Of a stretch of 43,380 nt of DNA, positions 8,360-15,733 are shown piece after piece (position 1 is the first letter of the stretch; every line of letters begins with the position of its first letter). The DNA lies in contig NZ_DF238901.1 in the NCBI RefSeq assembly GCF_000400995.2, positions 1 through 43,380 on the forward strand. Direction: 5' to 3'. The notes below the pieces were generated by a model. The model had not been told where the DNA came from. It made no database searches and was given only the letters and a program-made list of their open reading frames with translations. The translations under genes were made by a program, and so were the position numbers. Origin of the DNA: Acidovorax sp. MR-S7. Lineage in GTDB: Bacteria; Pseudomonadota; Gammaproteobacteria; Burkholderiales; Burkholderiaceae_C.

Positions 8360-8854
8360 TCAGGCACCCATCAGGGCCAGCAGCTCCTGCCGCGACACGT
8401 CGCGTGCCGCGCCGAACCCGGCGATGTGGCGCCCCGCCAGCGGGTCGATGGCGACGAAGCGGAAGTCGCCCAGTGTGGTCATGAACTCCGCCTCGGGAAA
8501 GCGCGCCAGGTAGGCGTCGCGTGCCGACGCCCAGGCCGGGCTGCCGGGTTCCAGCAGCCGCGCCTCGCCCTCGATGCCGACGCGCTCCAGCGCGTGCACC
8601 GGCTGGCCCGCCTCCTCGGGCGCGGCGATGAGCAGGGCCACCGCGGCGTGGGCCTGCATCTGCCGGGTGTGCGCCGCCCGGGCGCTCACGTGCAGCACGA
8701 AGCAGCCCTGCGCCGCGTCCATGGCGAAGGGCACGAAGGACGCTTGCGGCGCCGCCGTGCGCGCCGCATCCTGCAGCAGCGTGGCCAGCGCCGCCGTGCG
8801 GCGGCTGTGCACCAGGTGGCGCAGCGCCGCGGCCAGGCAAGGTTCGTGGGGCAT
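8360..8854 (-). CDS. pyridoxamine 5'-phosphate oxidase-like (HugZ-type) flavoprotein
   Basis: A 164-residue protein with one split-barrel FMN-binding domain of the PNPOx-like type. Recognisable parts are the opening helix with the A-A-L-A-T-L strand, P-F-A-M-D-A, the L-H-V-S-A-R-A-x-H-T-R-Q-M strand-turn typical of HugZ-like proteins, V-G-I-E-G-E-A-R, and the end G-D-F-R-F-V-A-I-D-P-L-A-G-R-H-I-A-G-F-G-A-A. It is shorter than HugZ haem oxygenases because the C-terminal DUF2470-like domain is missing, so haem degradation should not be assumed. It converges on hrpA with 6 bases between the stops, and precedes no other gene on its strand. General role: flavin- or haem-linked redox protein of unknown substrate. 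Confidence 0.8.
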   Translation of the reverse strand: MPHEPCLAAALRHLVHSRRTAALATLLQDAARTAAPQASFVPFAMDAAQGCFVLHVSARAAHTRQMQAHAAVALLIAAPEEAGQPVHALERVGIEGEARLLEPGSPAWASARDAYLARFPEAEFMTTLGDFRFVAIDPLAGRHIAGFGAARDVSRQELLALMGA

Positions 8855-8867
8855 GGCGATGGCTCCG

Positions 8868-9215
8868 TCAGGGCGCCGGCGCGGCCGCAGGGTCGAGGGA
8901 GGGCACCAGCCGCTCCAGCTCCGCGCAGACGTCGGCCATGCGGCCGGAGATCACGATGCGCGGGCTGCCGTCCTCCAACGTGCGGAGCATCACCCGCACG
9001 GGCCGGGCCGGGGGCGGTGCCTGGTGCAGCGCTTGGATGGCGGCGGGCGCGGGCCCTTCGCCCGGGCAGGGCTGCGGAACGAGGATGCGCGCCACGGCGG
9101 GCGCGGGCCGCGCCGATGGGGCGGGGCTGGCGGCTGCGGGGCGCGGAAAGATCCAGCGCGCGACAGCGCCCAGCGGGTGGGCGAGGGTGGCGAGTGCGGG
9201 GAGAGCGAATCCCAT
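8868..9215 (-). CDS. small conserved hypothetical protein
   Basis: A 115-residue protein starting M-G-F-A-L-P-A-L, with a hydrophobic first 25 residues, a proline/alanine-rich middle, and a compact C-terminal part V-R-V-M-L-R...R-I-V-I-S-G-R-M-A-D-V-C-A-E-L-E-R-L. The C-terminal segment reads like a real conserved domain rather than a chance frame, and I recall similar short proteins next to lexA in Comamonadaceae. The stop is 13 bases before the start of the HugZ-like gene on the same strand, so they may form an operon (lexA side first). No function can be assigned. Confidence 0.6.
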   Translation of the reverse strand: MGFALPALATLAHPLGAVARWIFPRPAAASPAPSARPAPAVARILVPQPCPGEGPAPAAIQALHQAPPPARPVRVMLRTLEDGSPRIVISGRMADVCAELERLVPSLDPAAAPAP

Positions 9216-9374
9216 GTGAAGACTCCATCATGCGCATGGCATGCAAGGTGGAACACAGGCAGGATTGCCAACGGGAAACCACGCTCGCGCAGGGTTGGCA
9301 TGTGGCAGCCCCGTGGGGCCTTCCACCTGCCAGACGCCCGCCACCTGCGCCAGCGCACGAAAGGGGTGGCGCTG

Positions 9375-10049
9375 CTACATCAGCATGGTGTTGCGGATCA
9401 GGCCCACGGCCAGGCCCTCGATCTCGAAGGGCTCGCCCGGATCGACCTGGATCACGGGGTAGTCGGGGTTCTCGGGCAGCAGCTCGATGTGTGTGCCGGT
9501 GCGGCGCAGGCGCTTGACGGTGACCTCGTCGCCCAGGCGCGCGACGATGATCTGCCCGTTGCGCGCCTCGCGCGTGGCCTGCACGGCGAGCAGGTCGCCG
9601 TCCATGATGCCCGCGTCGCGCATGGACATGCCGCGCACCTTGAGCAGGTAGTCGGGTTTGTGCTGGAACAGGCTGCCTTCCAGGGTGTAGGACTGGTCCA
9701 CGTGCTCCTGCGCGAGAATCGGAGAGCCGGCGGCCACGCGCCCGATGAGCGGCAGCGTGAGCTGCGACAGGCCGGGAATGGGCAGGCTGAACTGGGCGCC
9801 GCGCGCCGCGTTGATGTGGCGCACGGTCTCGCCGCGCAGCCGGATGCCGCGCGAGGTGCCGCTGACCAGCTCGATCACGCCCTTGCGCGCGAGGGCCTGC
9901 AGGTGTTCCTCGGCCGCATTGGCGGACTTGAAGCCCAGCTCGGCCGCGATCTCGGCGCGCGTGGGCGGCGCGCCGGTGCGCGCGATGGCGGTCTGGATCA
10001 GGTCCAGGATCTGCTGTTGGCGGGCGGTGAGCTTGGGACTGTCGAGCAT
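9375..10049 (-). CDS. lexA: LexA SOS repressor (self-cleaving)
   Basis: A 224-residue protein of the usual LexA length. The N-terminal winged helix starts [12 protein letters not shown] and includes P-P-T-R-A-E-I-A. The S24 peptidase domain has the cleavage bond A107-G108 in R-V-A-A-G-S-P, catalytic S142 in G-M-S-M-R-D, and K179 in V-T-V-K-R-L. LexA represses DNA-damage genes until RecA filaments trigger its self-cleavage. The start at 10049 gives the family N-terminus [10 protein letters not shown]; the longer upstream frame would run through the operator and is rejected. Two LexA boxes 23-57 bases upstream indicate autoregulation. It is divergent from the asparaginase gene. Confidence 0.97.
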   Translation of the reverse strand: MLDSPKLTARQQQILDLIQTAIARTGAPPTRAEIAAELGFKSANAAEEHLQALARKGVIELVSGTSRGIRLRGETVRHINAARGAQFSLPIPGLSQLTLPLIGRVAAGSPILAQEHVDQSYTLEGSLFQHKPDYLLKVRGMSMRDAGIMDGDLLAVQATREARNGQIIVARLGDEVTVKRLRRTGTHIELLPENPDYPVIQVDPGEPFEIEGLAVGLIRNTMLM

Positions 10050-10071
10050 GGCGGGCTCCAGAGGTGGATAA

Positions 10072-10106
10072 CTGTTTTTCGATCCAGTAACTGTATTTTT
10101 GAACAG
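10072..10106. promoter_or_regulatory. two tandem LexA (SOS) boxes
   Basis: CTGTATTTTTGAACAG at 10091-10106 is a perfect CTGT-N8-ACAG box. CTGTTTTTCGATCCAG at 10072-10087 fits CTG-N10-CAG with a weaker right half. Their starts are 19 bases apart, close to two helical turns, so two LexA dimers could bind on nearly the same face. They lie between lexA (ATG at 10049) and the asparaginase gene (GTG about 10118-10124) and would cover the promoter region of both. Autoregulation of lexA is the natural reading; control of the asparaginase gene is an inference from position only. Confidence 0.85.
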
Positions 10107-10123
10107 TTTTTGAAAGGGTGCAA

Positions 10124-11092
10124 GTGGGTCAGGCAAGAAAAATCGTGGTGCTGGGCACCGGGGGCACGATAGCGGGCACGTCCGAGGTGGCCGGCGCTAA
10201 CGTGGGCTACACGGCGGCGCAGATCGGCGTGGCCCAGCTTCTGGCCGCCTTGCCGGGACTGGAGCGCGCGGCGGGCGGCGCGGAGCTGGCGGCGGAACAG
10301 GTCGCGCAGATCGACAGCAAGGACATGACGCACGCCGTCTGGGCGCGCCTGGCGGCGCGCTGCGCCGCGCTGCTGGCGGATGCGTCGGTGGCGGGCATCG
10401 TCGTCACCCACGGGACGGACACGCTGGAGGAGACGGCTTGGCTGCTGCACAGCGTACTGCCCGCGGACAAGCCCGTGGTGCTGACCTGCGCCATGCGGCC
10501 CGCCACGGCTCTGGCGCCCGACGGGCCGCAGAACCTGCTGGATGCGGTGGCGCTGGCGGCCGAGCCGTCCGCGCGCGGCGTGCTGGTGGCGGCGGCGGGC
10601 GTGGTGCACGGCGCGCGCGAGGTGAGCAAGGTGCACCCGCTGCGGCTGGACGCGTTCGACTCCGGCGACACGGGGCCGCTGGGCTGGGTGGAAGCGGGGC
10701 GCGTGCGCTGGGCGCATGGCCGCGCGCCCGCGGCGCAGGCGCCTGCCCACGGCGCGCTGGCGCAGGCCCTGGAGGCACGGCCCTGGCCGCGCGTGGAGAT
10801 CGTCCTGAGCCATGCGGGCGCCGACGGCGCGCTGGTGGACTGGCTGGTGCAGGGCGGCGCGGCGGGCATCGTGGTGGCCGCCACGGGCAACGGCACGCTG
10901 CACGCGGCGCTGGAGCAGGCGCTGGCGCGCGCCGCTGCGGCGGGCGTGCGGGTGCGTGTGGCCTCGCGCTGCCCGCAGGGGCGCATGCTGGCGCTGCAGG
11001 ACGCCCGCTGGCAGGACGCGGACGGCCTGAGCCCCGTCAAGGCGCGCGTGTCCCTGCTGCTGGAACTGCTGGCTGCGACAATGCCCGGATGA
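10124..11092 (+). CDS. asparaginase (L-asparagine amidohydrolase, type I/II fold)
   Basis: About 322 residues, normal length. The two active-site signatures are clear: G-T-G-G-T-I-A-G near the N-terminus (nucleophile threonine in the first T-G-G-T-I-A motif) and [13 protein letters not shown] (second Thr-Asp pair), with the later conserved lysine in A-M-R-P-A/ S-K-V-H-P-L context. It hydrolyses asparagine to aspartate and ammonia. No signal peptide is visible, so it is probably cytoplasmic. The start is GTG: I prefer the one at 10124, which stands 6 bases after GAAAGG. The in-frame GTG at 10118 directly abuts that site. It is the first gene of a possible run with the isochorismatase-like and esterase genes. 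It shares its upstream region with lexA boxes. Confidence 0.9.
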   Translation: MGQARKIVVLGTGGTIAGTSEVAGANVGYTAAQIGVAQLLAALPGLERAAGGAELAAEQVAQIDSKDMTHAVWARLAARCAALLADASVAGIVVTHGTDTLEETAWLLHSVLPADKPVVLTCAMRPATALAPDGPQNLLDAVALAAEPSARGVLVAAAGVVHGAREVSKVHPLRLDAFDSGDTGPLGWVEAGRVRWAHGRAPAAQAPAHGALAQALEARPWPRVEIVLSHAGADGALVDWLVQGGAAGIVVAATGNGTLHAALEQALARAAAAGVRVRVASRCPQGRMLALQDARWQDADGLSPVKARVSLLLELLAATMPG

Positions 11093-11116
11093 TCTCTTTC
11101 AGGACATTGCCCCGCC

Positions 11117-11719
11117 ATGCTGCTTGACGCCTCCGAATCCCAACTCGTGCTCGTGGACTACCAGGAGCGCCTGATGCCCGCCATCTTCGAAGGCGCGGCC
11201 GTGCTGGACAACGCCCGCCGCCTGGCCCAGGTCGCCCGGCTGGTGGACGTGCCCGTCTGGGGCACGGAGCAAAACCCCTCGCGCCTGGGCCCGAACGACG
11301 CCGCGCTGCGCGCCCTGTGCGGCAAGACCCTGGCCAAGATGCATTTCAGCGCCACCGAGGAAGGGCTGGGCGAGTGGCTGCGCCCGCCGGCCAAGCCGCA
11401 AGGCGGCAATGCGCGCAGCCTGCCCAAGCACCTGCAGAAACCCGCGCAGCAGGCGCCCGAGCGCGCCAGCATCGTCATCGCGGGCTGCGAGGCGCACGTG
11501 TGCCTGCTGCAGACGGCGCTGCAGCTCATCGAGGACGAGTTCGACGTCTGGGTGGTCACCGACGCCTGCAGCTCCCGCACCGAACGCAACCGCGATGCCG
11601 CCTTCGACCGCCTGGCCGGCGCGGGCGCCGAGCTGGTCACCACCGAGATGGTGGCGTTCGAGTGGCTGCGCAGCTGCGAGCACCCGGCGTTCAAGGACAT
11701 GCTGGGGCTGGTCAAGTAG
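11117..11719 (+). CDS. isochorismatase-family cysteine hydrolase
   Basis: A 200-residue single-domain protein. The family's catalytic triad is visible: D14 in L-V-D-Y-Q, K74 in L-A-K-M-H-F, and C129 in G-C-E-A-H-V-C-L-L-Q-T-A, where the second cysteine is the nucleophile position. The family includes isochorismatase, nicotinamidase and various amidases; this branch (YcaC-like, C-E-x-H-V-C) usually has no assigned substrate. It lies 24 bases after the asparaginase gene and 12 bases before the esterase gene, whose ribosome site AGGAGG overlaps its stop codon, so co-transcription with the esterase gene is likely. Pairing with an amidohydrolase hints at amide or carbamoyl metabolism, but this is only suggestive. 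Confidence 0.88.
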   Translation: MLLDASESQLVLVDYQERLMPAIFEGAAVLDNARRLAQVARLVDVPVWGTEQNPSRLGPNDAALRALCGKTLAKMHFSATEEGLGEWLRPPAKPQGGNARSLPKHLQKPAQQAPERASIVIAGCEAHVCLLQTALQLIEDEFDVWVVTDACSSRTERNRDAAFDRLAGAGAELVTTEMVAFEWLRSCEHPAFKDMLGLVK

Positions 11720-11731
11720 GAGGGGGGCGCC

Positions 11732-12781
11732 ATGGCGCGGCGCTCCCGGCTGTTTTCCCTGTCCGCGCTCACGCGGGCGTACCAGCGCAACCTCAAGGCG
11801 CTGGCGCGTGCCGCGCGGCCGGCCCGCCCGGCGGCACGGCGCAAGGCCGCCGTGGCGCCGCTGGCCGTGCCCGCCAAGCGCCCGGCGCGCGCCCCCGGCG
11901 ACTGGCTGCCCGGCGTGGCGCCGGGGCCTGCCGGCGCGCGGCGCTACCACCTGCACATCCCGCCCGGCCTGGCGCTGCGGCCAGGCGAAAAGCTGCCGCT
12001 GCTGGTCATGCTGCACGGCTGCGGCCAGACGGGGCGCGACCTGGCGGCCGCCTCGCGCATGCACCGGCTGGCCGCGCGCGGGCGCTTCCTGGTGCTCTAC
12101 CCGGAGCAGGAGCGGGTAGCCAACGCCCACGGCTGCTGGAACTGGTTCGAGCGCCGCAGCGGCAAGGCCGCGGCCGAGGCCGCCACGCTGCTGGCGGCCA
12201 TCGACAAGGTGGCCCGCCGGCACCCCGTCGATCCGGCGCGCGTGGCCGTGGCGGGCCTGTCGGCCGGGGCCGGCATGGCCGCGCTCATGGCCGCGCTGTA
12301 CCCGCAGCGCTTCTGCGCCGTGGCCGTGCATTCGGGCGCCGCGCCGGGCACGGCCGAGTCGGCGGCCACCGCACTTGCCGCCATGCAGGGGCGGCGCGCG
12401 GCGCGCCTGCCCGCGCCGCTCGTGCCGGGATGCCCCGCGCCGGCTTCCCCTGCACTGCCGCCGCTGCTTGTGCTGCATGGCGATGCGGACGGCGTGGTGT
12501 CGGTGCGCAACGCCGCCGCCACGGCGCAGCTCTGGGCCGAGGCGCTGGGCGCCCGCCCGGGGCCCGAGCGCGTGCAGCAGCGCGGCCAGCGCTACGCCAT
12601 GCGGGTGACGGAATTCAAGGTCCGTGGCCGCGCCGTGGTGGTGCTGCGCGAGGTGCTGGGCCTGGGGCACGCCTGGAGCGGCGGGGCCGCGCACCGGCCC
12701 TACAGCGACCCGGCCGGGCCGGATGCCTCGGCGCTGATCTGGGCCTTCGCCGCGCGCCAGTTCGGCCGCAGCGAGGCATGA
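11732..12781 (+). CDS. PHB depolymerase-family esterase (alpha/beta hydrolase)
   Basis: A 349-residue protein. After a basic, alanine-rich N-terminal tail of about 65 residues comes an Esterase_PHB-depolymerase domain. It has the oxyanion segment M-L-H-G-C-G-Q-T (about 93-100), nucleophile S177 in G-L-S-A-G-A, an acid in H-G-D-A-D-G (about 251-253) and H313 in G-L-G-H-A-W-S-G-G. Members cleave polyhydroxybutyrate or other hydroxyalkanoate/aryl esters. The N-terminus has no clear signal peptide, unlike secreted depolymerases, so an intracellular or unconventionally exported enzyme is possible. Translation should be strong (AGGAGG 8 bases before ATG). It is the last gene before a palindromic repeat copy. 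Confidence 0.85.
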   Translation: MARRSRLFSLSALTRAYQRNLKALARAARPARPAARRKAAVAPLAVPAKRPARAPGDWLPGVAPGPAGARRYHLHIPPGLALRPGEKLPLLVMLHGCGQTGRDLAAASRMHRLAARGRFLVLYPEQERVANAHGCWNWFERRSGKAAAEAATLLAAIDKVARRHPVDPARVAVAGLSAGAGMAALMAALYPQRFCAVAVHSGAAPGTAESAATALAAMQGRRAARLPAPLVPGCPAPASPALPPLLVLHGDADGVVSVRNAAATAQLWAEALGARPGPERVQQRGQRYAMRVTEFKVRGRAVVVLREVLGLGHAWSGGAAHRPYSDPAGPDASALIWAFAARQFGRSEA

Positions 12782-12788
12782 GTGAAAT

Positions 12789-12832
12789 AGGGCTCCAGCG
12801 CTTGCCAGACAAGCGCGGGCAGCTATTGAAAA
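12789..12832. repeat. intergenic palindromic repeat (Comamonadaceae REP-like), copy 2
   Basis: AGGGCTCCAGCGCTTGCCAG followed by ACAAGCGCGGGCAGCTATTGAAAAT holds the inverted core GCGCTTG / CAAGCGC. It sits just after the esterase stop codon (12781), in a position where it could terminate or stabilise the transcript. It matches the copies at 23297, 34933 and 38254, with substitutions (GGGCAGC for AAGCAGC). Confidence 0.75.
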
Positions 12833-12878
12833 TGTAGTCGAGCGGCGCGCAGGCAGGCCAGGGCCGGGGCCTGCCCTG

Positions 12879-12894
12879 TTTCACATATGTGAAA
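12879..12894. promoter_or_regulatory. perfect 16-bp palindrome, candidate operator
   Basis: TTTCACATATGTGAAA is a perfect inverted repeat lying 77 bases before the start of the lyase gene at 12971, in an otherwise featureless leader. Its size and symmetry fit a dimeric repressor site. The nearest regulator is the IclR-type protein encoded three genes on (14905-15723), making it the first candidate; a GntR-type regulator encoded elsewhere is the alternative. Confidence 0.6.
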
Positions 12895-12970
12895 AAGCGG
12901 CCGGGTGCTGGACGCTGGCCGGGCGGGTGCAAAGAATACGCGCCCATCGACTGCCCGCCGCATCCCGCCC

Positions 12971-13852
12971 ATGTCTCCTGCCCAGCGCCTGCACGAACTC
13001 ATCGTGCGTCCCCCGCTTCTCGTCATGCCCGCCGCGTACGACGCGCTCTCCGCCCGGCTGGCGCAGGAGGCGGGCTTCGAGGCCCTGCAGGTGTCGGGCC
13101 TGTCGCTGTCGGCAGCGGACGGGCTGCCCGATTTCAGCATCCTGTCGATGCGCGAGATGGCCGGCCGCACGCGCCGCATCGCCGCCGCCGTGGACATTCC
13201 CGTGATGGGCGATGGCGACACGGGCTATGGCGGCGTGGTGAACGTGTGGCACACCGTGCGCGAATTCGAGGCGGCGGGCGCCGCCGGCATGAATCTGGAA
13301 GACCAGAGCTTTCCCAAGCGCTGCGGCCGCGTCGAGGGCAAGGAGCTCATCCCCTTGCGCGAGATGTGCGCCAAGCTCGACGCGGCGGCTTCGGCGCGGC
13401 GCGACCCGTATTTCGTGCTCAACGCGCGCACCGACGCGCTGGGTATCGAGGGCATCGATGCGGCCGTCGAGCGCGCCAACGCCTACCTGCGCGCGGGCGC
13501 CACCATGGTGTTCATCCAGGGCGTCTCGCGCGTGGACGAGGCCGAGCTGCTGGCGGCCGCGATCGACGGGCCGGTGGGCATGAACCTCATCGAGCAGCAC
13601 CCGGGCTGCGCCGGGCTGACCTTCGAGCGCCTGCAGGCGGCGGGCGTGGCGCGCGTGAGCCTGTCGGCCTCGCTGATGCTGTCGGCCATCCACGGCATGC
13701 GCGAGGGGCTGCGGCGCATCCGCGAGTGGGGCGGCACGCGCGTGGACGCGCAGGTGTTCGCCCCGTTCGACGACCTGCACGCCCTCTGCGGCACGCCGCA
13801 GGCCCTGGCCATCGAGCGGCGCGCGCGCGCCTTCATGGATGCGGGCGGCTGA
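12971..13852 (+). CDS. isocitrate lyase/PEP-mutase superfamily lyase
   Basis: A 293-residue TIM-barrel protein of the ICL/PEPM superfamily. The metal-binding motif G-D-G-D-T-G-Y-G-G is at 80-88 and the acidic pair E110-D111 comes next. Then there is the catalytic loop K-R-C-G-R at 116-120. The cysteine is the general acid/base of carbon-carbon lyases (methylisocitrate lyase, isocitrate lyase, dimethylmalate lyase) and argues against a PEP mutase. The loop usually ends in His (K-R-C-G-H); Arg at 120 is unusual, so the substrate is uncertain. Start at 12971 matches the family N-terminus. The gene leads a run with a Bug protein and an IclR regulator, suggesting breakdown of a branched di- or tricarboxylic acid. 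Confidence 0.85.
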   Translation: MSPAQRLHELIVRPPLLVMPAAYDALSARLAQEAGFEALQVSGLSLSAADGLPDFSILSMREMAGRTRRIAAAVDIPVMGDGDTGYGGVVNVWHTVREFEAAGAAGMNLEDQSFPKRCGRVEGKELIPLREMCAKLDAAASARRDPYFVLNARTDALGIEGIDAAVERANAYLRAGATMVFIQGVSRVDEAELLAAAIDGPVGMNLIEQHPGCAGLTFERLQAAGVARVSLSASLMLSAIHGMREGLRRIREWGGTRVDAQVFAPFDDLHALCGTPQALAIERRARAFMDAGG

Positions 13853-13908
13853 ATTTCCCTGCCGGCCGCGCCGCGGCCACACCCATAGACCCGAAGGAGA
13901 TTGGACCC

Positions 13909-14871
13909 ATGCGCAACTTCCCGCGCCGCATCTTGCTACTGGCAGCCCTGGCATGGGCGCTGCCCGCCGCTGCCAGCGGCTTCCCGAGCAAGCCGCTCAA
14001 GATCATCGTGCCCTTCGCCGCGGGCGGCCCCACGGATTCCGTGGCGCGCGACGTGGCGGTGCGGCTCGGCGAGCACCTGGGCCAGAGCGTGGTGGTGGAC
14101 AACATCGGCGGCGGCGCCGGCCTGCCGGCCATGCAGGCGCTGAGCCGCTCGGCGCCCGACGGGCACACCATGATCCTCGCCGGCGCGAGCCACGTGACGA
14201 TCCAGACCCTGCTGACCAAGGCTGGCGCCGATGCCGCCGCCAGGCTCGCGCCGGTGTCGCTCGTGTCCACCAGCCCGCACGTGCTGTTCGTCAGCAGCCA
14301 GCTGCCGGTGAAGACCTTCCAGGAGTTCCTCGACTACGCCCGGGCGCGGCCGGGCCGGCTCAACTATGCGTCCGCGGGCGCGGGCGGCGTGTCGCACCTG
14401 GGCATGGAGGTGATCCTGGCGCAGGCGGGCATCCAGGCCACGCACGTGGCCTACCGGGGCATCTCGCAGGCCACGGTGGACCTGGCGGCCGGGCAGGTGC
14501 AGTTCATGCTGAGCAGCATGGCCTCGCTCAAGGGCCTGATGGAAAAGGGCGCGGTGCGTCCGATCGCACTGACCTCGGCCACGCAGGCGGCGGACAGCAG
14601 GCACCTGCCGCTGGTGTCGTCGCTGCTGCCGGGCGCGCAGTACACGACGTGGTACGCCATGTACGTGCCCGTGGGCACGCCCGCGCCCGTGGTGGCGCGC
14701 CTGCACCAGGCGCTGGCGGCCGTGCTGGCCGAGCCCGGGCTGAAGGCCAAGTTCCGCGAGATGGGCACGGACCTGCAGTCCAGCACGCCCGAGGAGCTGA
14801 CCGAGCGCACCCGGGCGGAGATGGAGCTGTGGCGCAAGGCCATCGCCCAGGGCGGCATCAGCGTTGAATAA
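13909..14871 (+). CDS. Bug/TctC-family tripartite tricarboxylate-type solute-binding protein
   Basis: A 320-residue periplasmic protein. Residues 1-22 form a signal peptide (two arginines, hydrophobic stretch, A-A-A-S). The mature part has Bug landmarks: F-P-S-K-P-L-K-I-I-V-P-F-A-A-G-G-P-T-D near the start, G-x-G-A-G-L near 70, H-V-A-Y-R-G in the middle and a V-P-x-G-T-P-x-P segment near the end. Bug proteins bind small carboxylates, aromatic acids or amides and feed TctAB membrane partners, which are absent here, so this is an orphan receptor, as is common in Burkholderiales. A strong ribosome site (AAGGAG) precedes the ATG by about 10 bases. It sits 56 bases after the lyase gene, so both probably serve one substrate. 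Confidence 0.92.
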   Translation: MRNFPRRILLLAALAWALPAAASGFPSKPLKIIVPFAAGGPTDSVARDVAVRLGEHLGQSVVVDNIGGGAGLPAMQALSRSAPDGHTMILAGASHVTIQTLLTKAGADAAARLAPVSLVSTSPHVLFVSSQLPVKTFQEFLDYARARPGRLNYASAGAGGVSHLGMEVILAQAGIQATHVAYRGISQATVDLAAGQVQFMLSSMASLKGLMEKGAVRPIALTSATQAADSRHLPLVSSLLPGAQYTTWYAMYVPVGTPAPVVARLHQALAAVLAEPGLKAKFREMGTDLQSSTPEELTERTRAEMELWRKAIAQGGISVE

Positions 14872-14904
14872 GATCGTCAGCACGTTCTAAGCCAGAATCG
14901 GCCC

Positions 14905-15723
14905 ATGCCGGGCTTGATCGACAAGGGGCTGCTCACGCGCAGGGCGCCCACGCAGAGCGACAGGGGGATCACCAAATCCGCCATGCGCGTGTGCGAGGTC
15001 TTCGAGCTGTTCGCCCAGCGCCAGGCGCCGCTGCCGCTCAGGGAGGTGACGCGCAGCCTGGGCTACCCGGCGTCGAGCGCGTCGGCGCTGCTCAAGAGCC
15101 TGGTGGAGATGGGCTACCTCGAATACGACCTGCGTCAGCGCACCTACTTCCCCACGATCCGCATGTCCAGCATGGTGAGCTGGGTGGAGCGGGCGCGCTT
15201 CGGCACGGGCGGCATCCTGCTGGCGATGCAGCGCGTGCACGCGGCCACGCAGGAAACGGTGAACCTGGGCACCCAGAGCGACTTGTATGCGCAATACATC
15301 TGCCAGATCGCCTCGCAGTTGCACGTGCCGCACGAGCGCATCCGCCAGACGGTGCGCTCGCTCGACCGCTCGGGCACCGGCTGGCTCATCCTGAGCGCCT
15401 ACGGCGACGAGGAGGTGGAGCACCTGCTGCGGCGCGTGCAGCACGCGCGGCGCGGGCGCAACCCGCCGGACGTGGCGGCCGTGCTCGCGCAGGTGCGCGC
15501 GATCCGGCGCGACGGCTACGTCTTCTCGCGGCACACGGTGGTGCAGGGCGCGGGCATGATCGGCATGCTGGTGCCGCAAGAGCCCGGCGCGCGGCCGCTG
15601 ACCATCAGCGTGCATGCGCCCGTGGAGCGGCTGGAGCGCAAGAAGCGCGTCATCCTGGACGAACTGTCGGCGGTCATGAGCGCGGCCTGCGCGCTGGGGC
15701 TGCCGCAACTGGGCATGGGGTGA
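14905..15723 (+). CDS. IclR-family transcriptional regulator
   Basis: A 272-residue protein with an N-terminal winged helix (about 24-85: S-A-M-R-V-C-E-V-F-E-L-F then L-P-L-R-E-V-T-R-S-L-G-Y-P-A-S-S-A-S-A-L-L-K-S-L). A C-terminal GAF-like effector domain of IclR type follows, ending in the helix with E-L-S-A-V-M-S-A-A. IclR proteins bind palindromes and respond to small carboxylate or aromatic effectors. It follows the Bug gene by 33 bases on the same strand, so it is probably co-transcribed and regulates the lyase-Bug genes, possibly through the palindrome at 12879. It converges with the hybrid kinase gene (stop at 15734). Confidence 0.9.
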   Translation: MPGLIDKGLLTRRAPTQSDRGITKSAMRVCEVFELFAQRQAPLPLREVTRSLGYPASSASALLKSLVEMGYLEYDLRQRTYFPTIRMSSMVSWVERARFGTGGILLAMQRVHAATQETVNLGTQSDLYAQYICQIASQLHVPHERIRQTVRSLDRSGTGWLILSAYGDEEVEHLLRRVQHARRGRNPPDVAAVLAQVRAIRRDGYVFSRHTVVQGAGMIGMLVPQEPGARPLTISVHAPVERLERKKRVILDELSAVMSAACALGLPQLGMG

Positions 15724-15733
15724 GGGTGGGGAT

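Noticed and set aside
9216-9374. A hidden gene or regulatory RNA in the gap downstream of lexA
   Set aside because: I see no ribosome site, convincing frame or strong hairpin with a T-run; only weak GC-rich complementarity.
12901-12970. A longer lyase protein starting at 12905
   Set aside because: The added residues have no family similarity; the ATG at 12971 gives the normal N-terminus.
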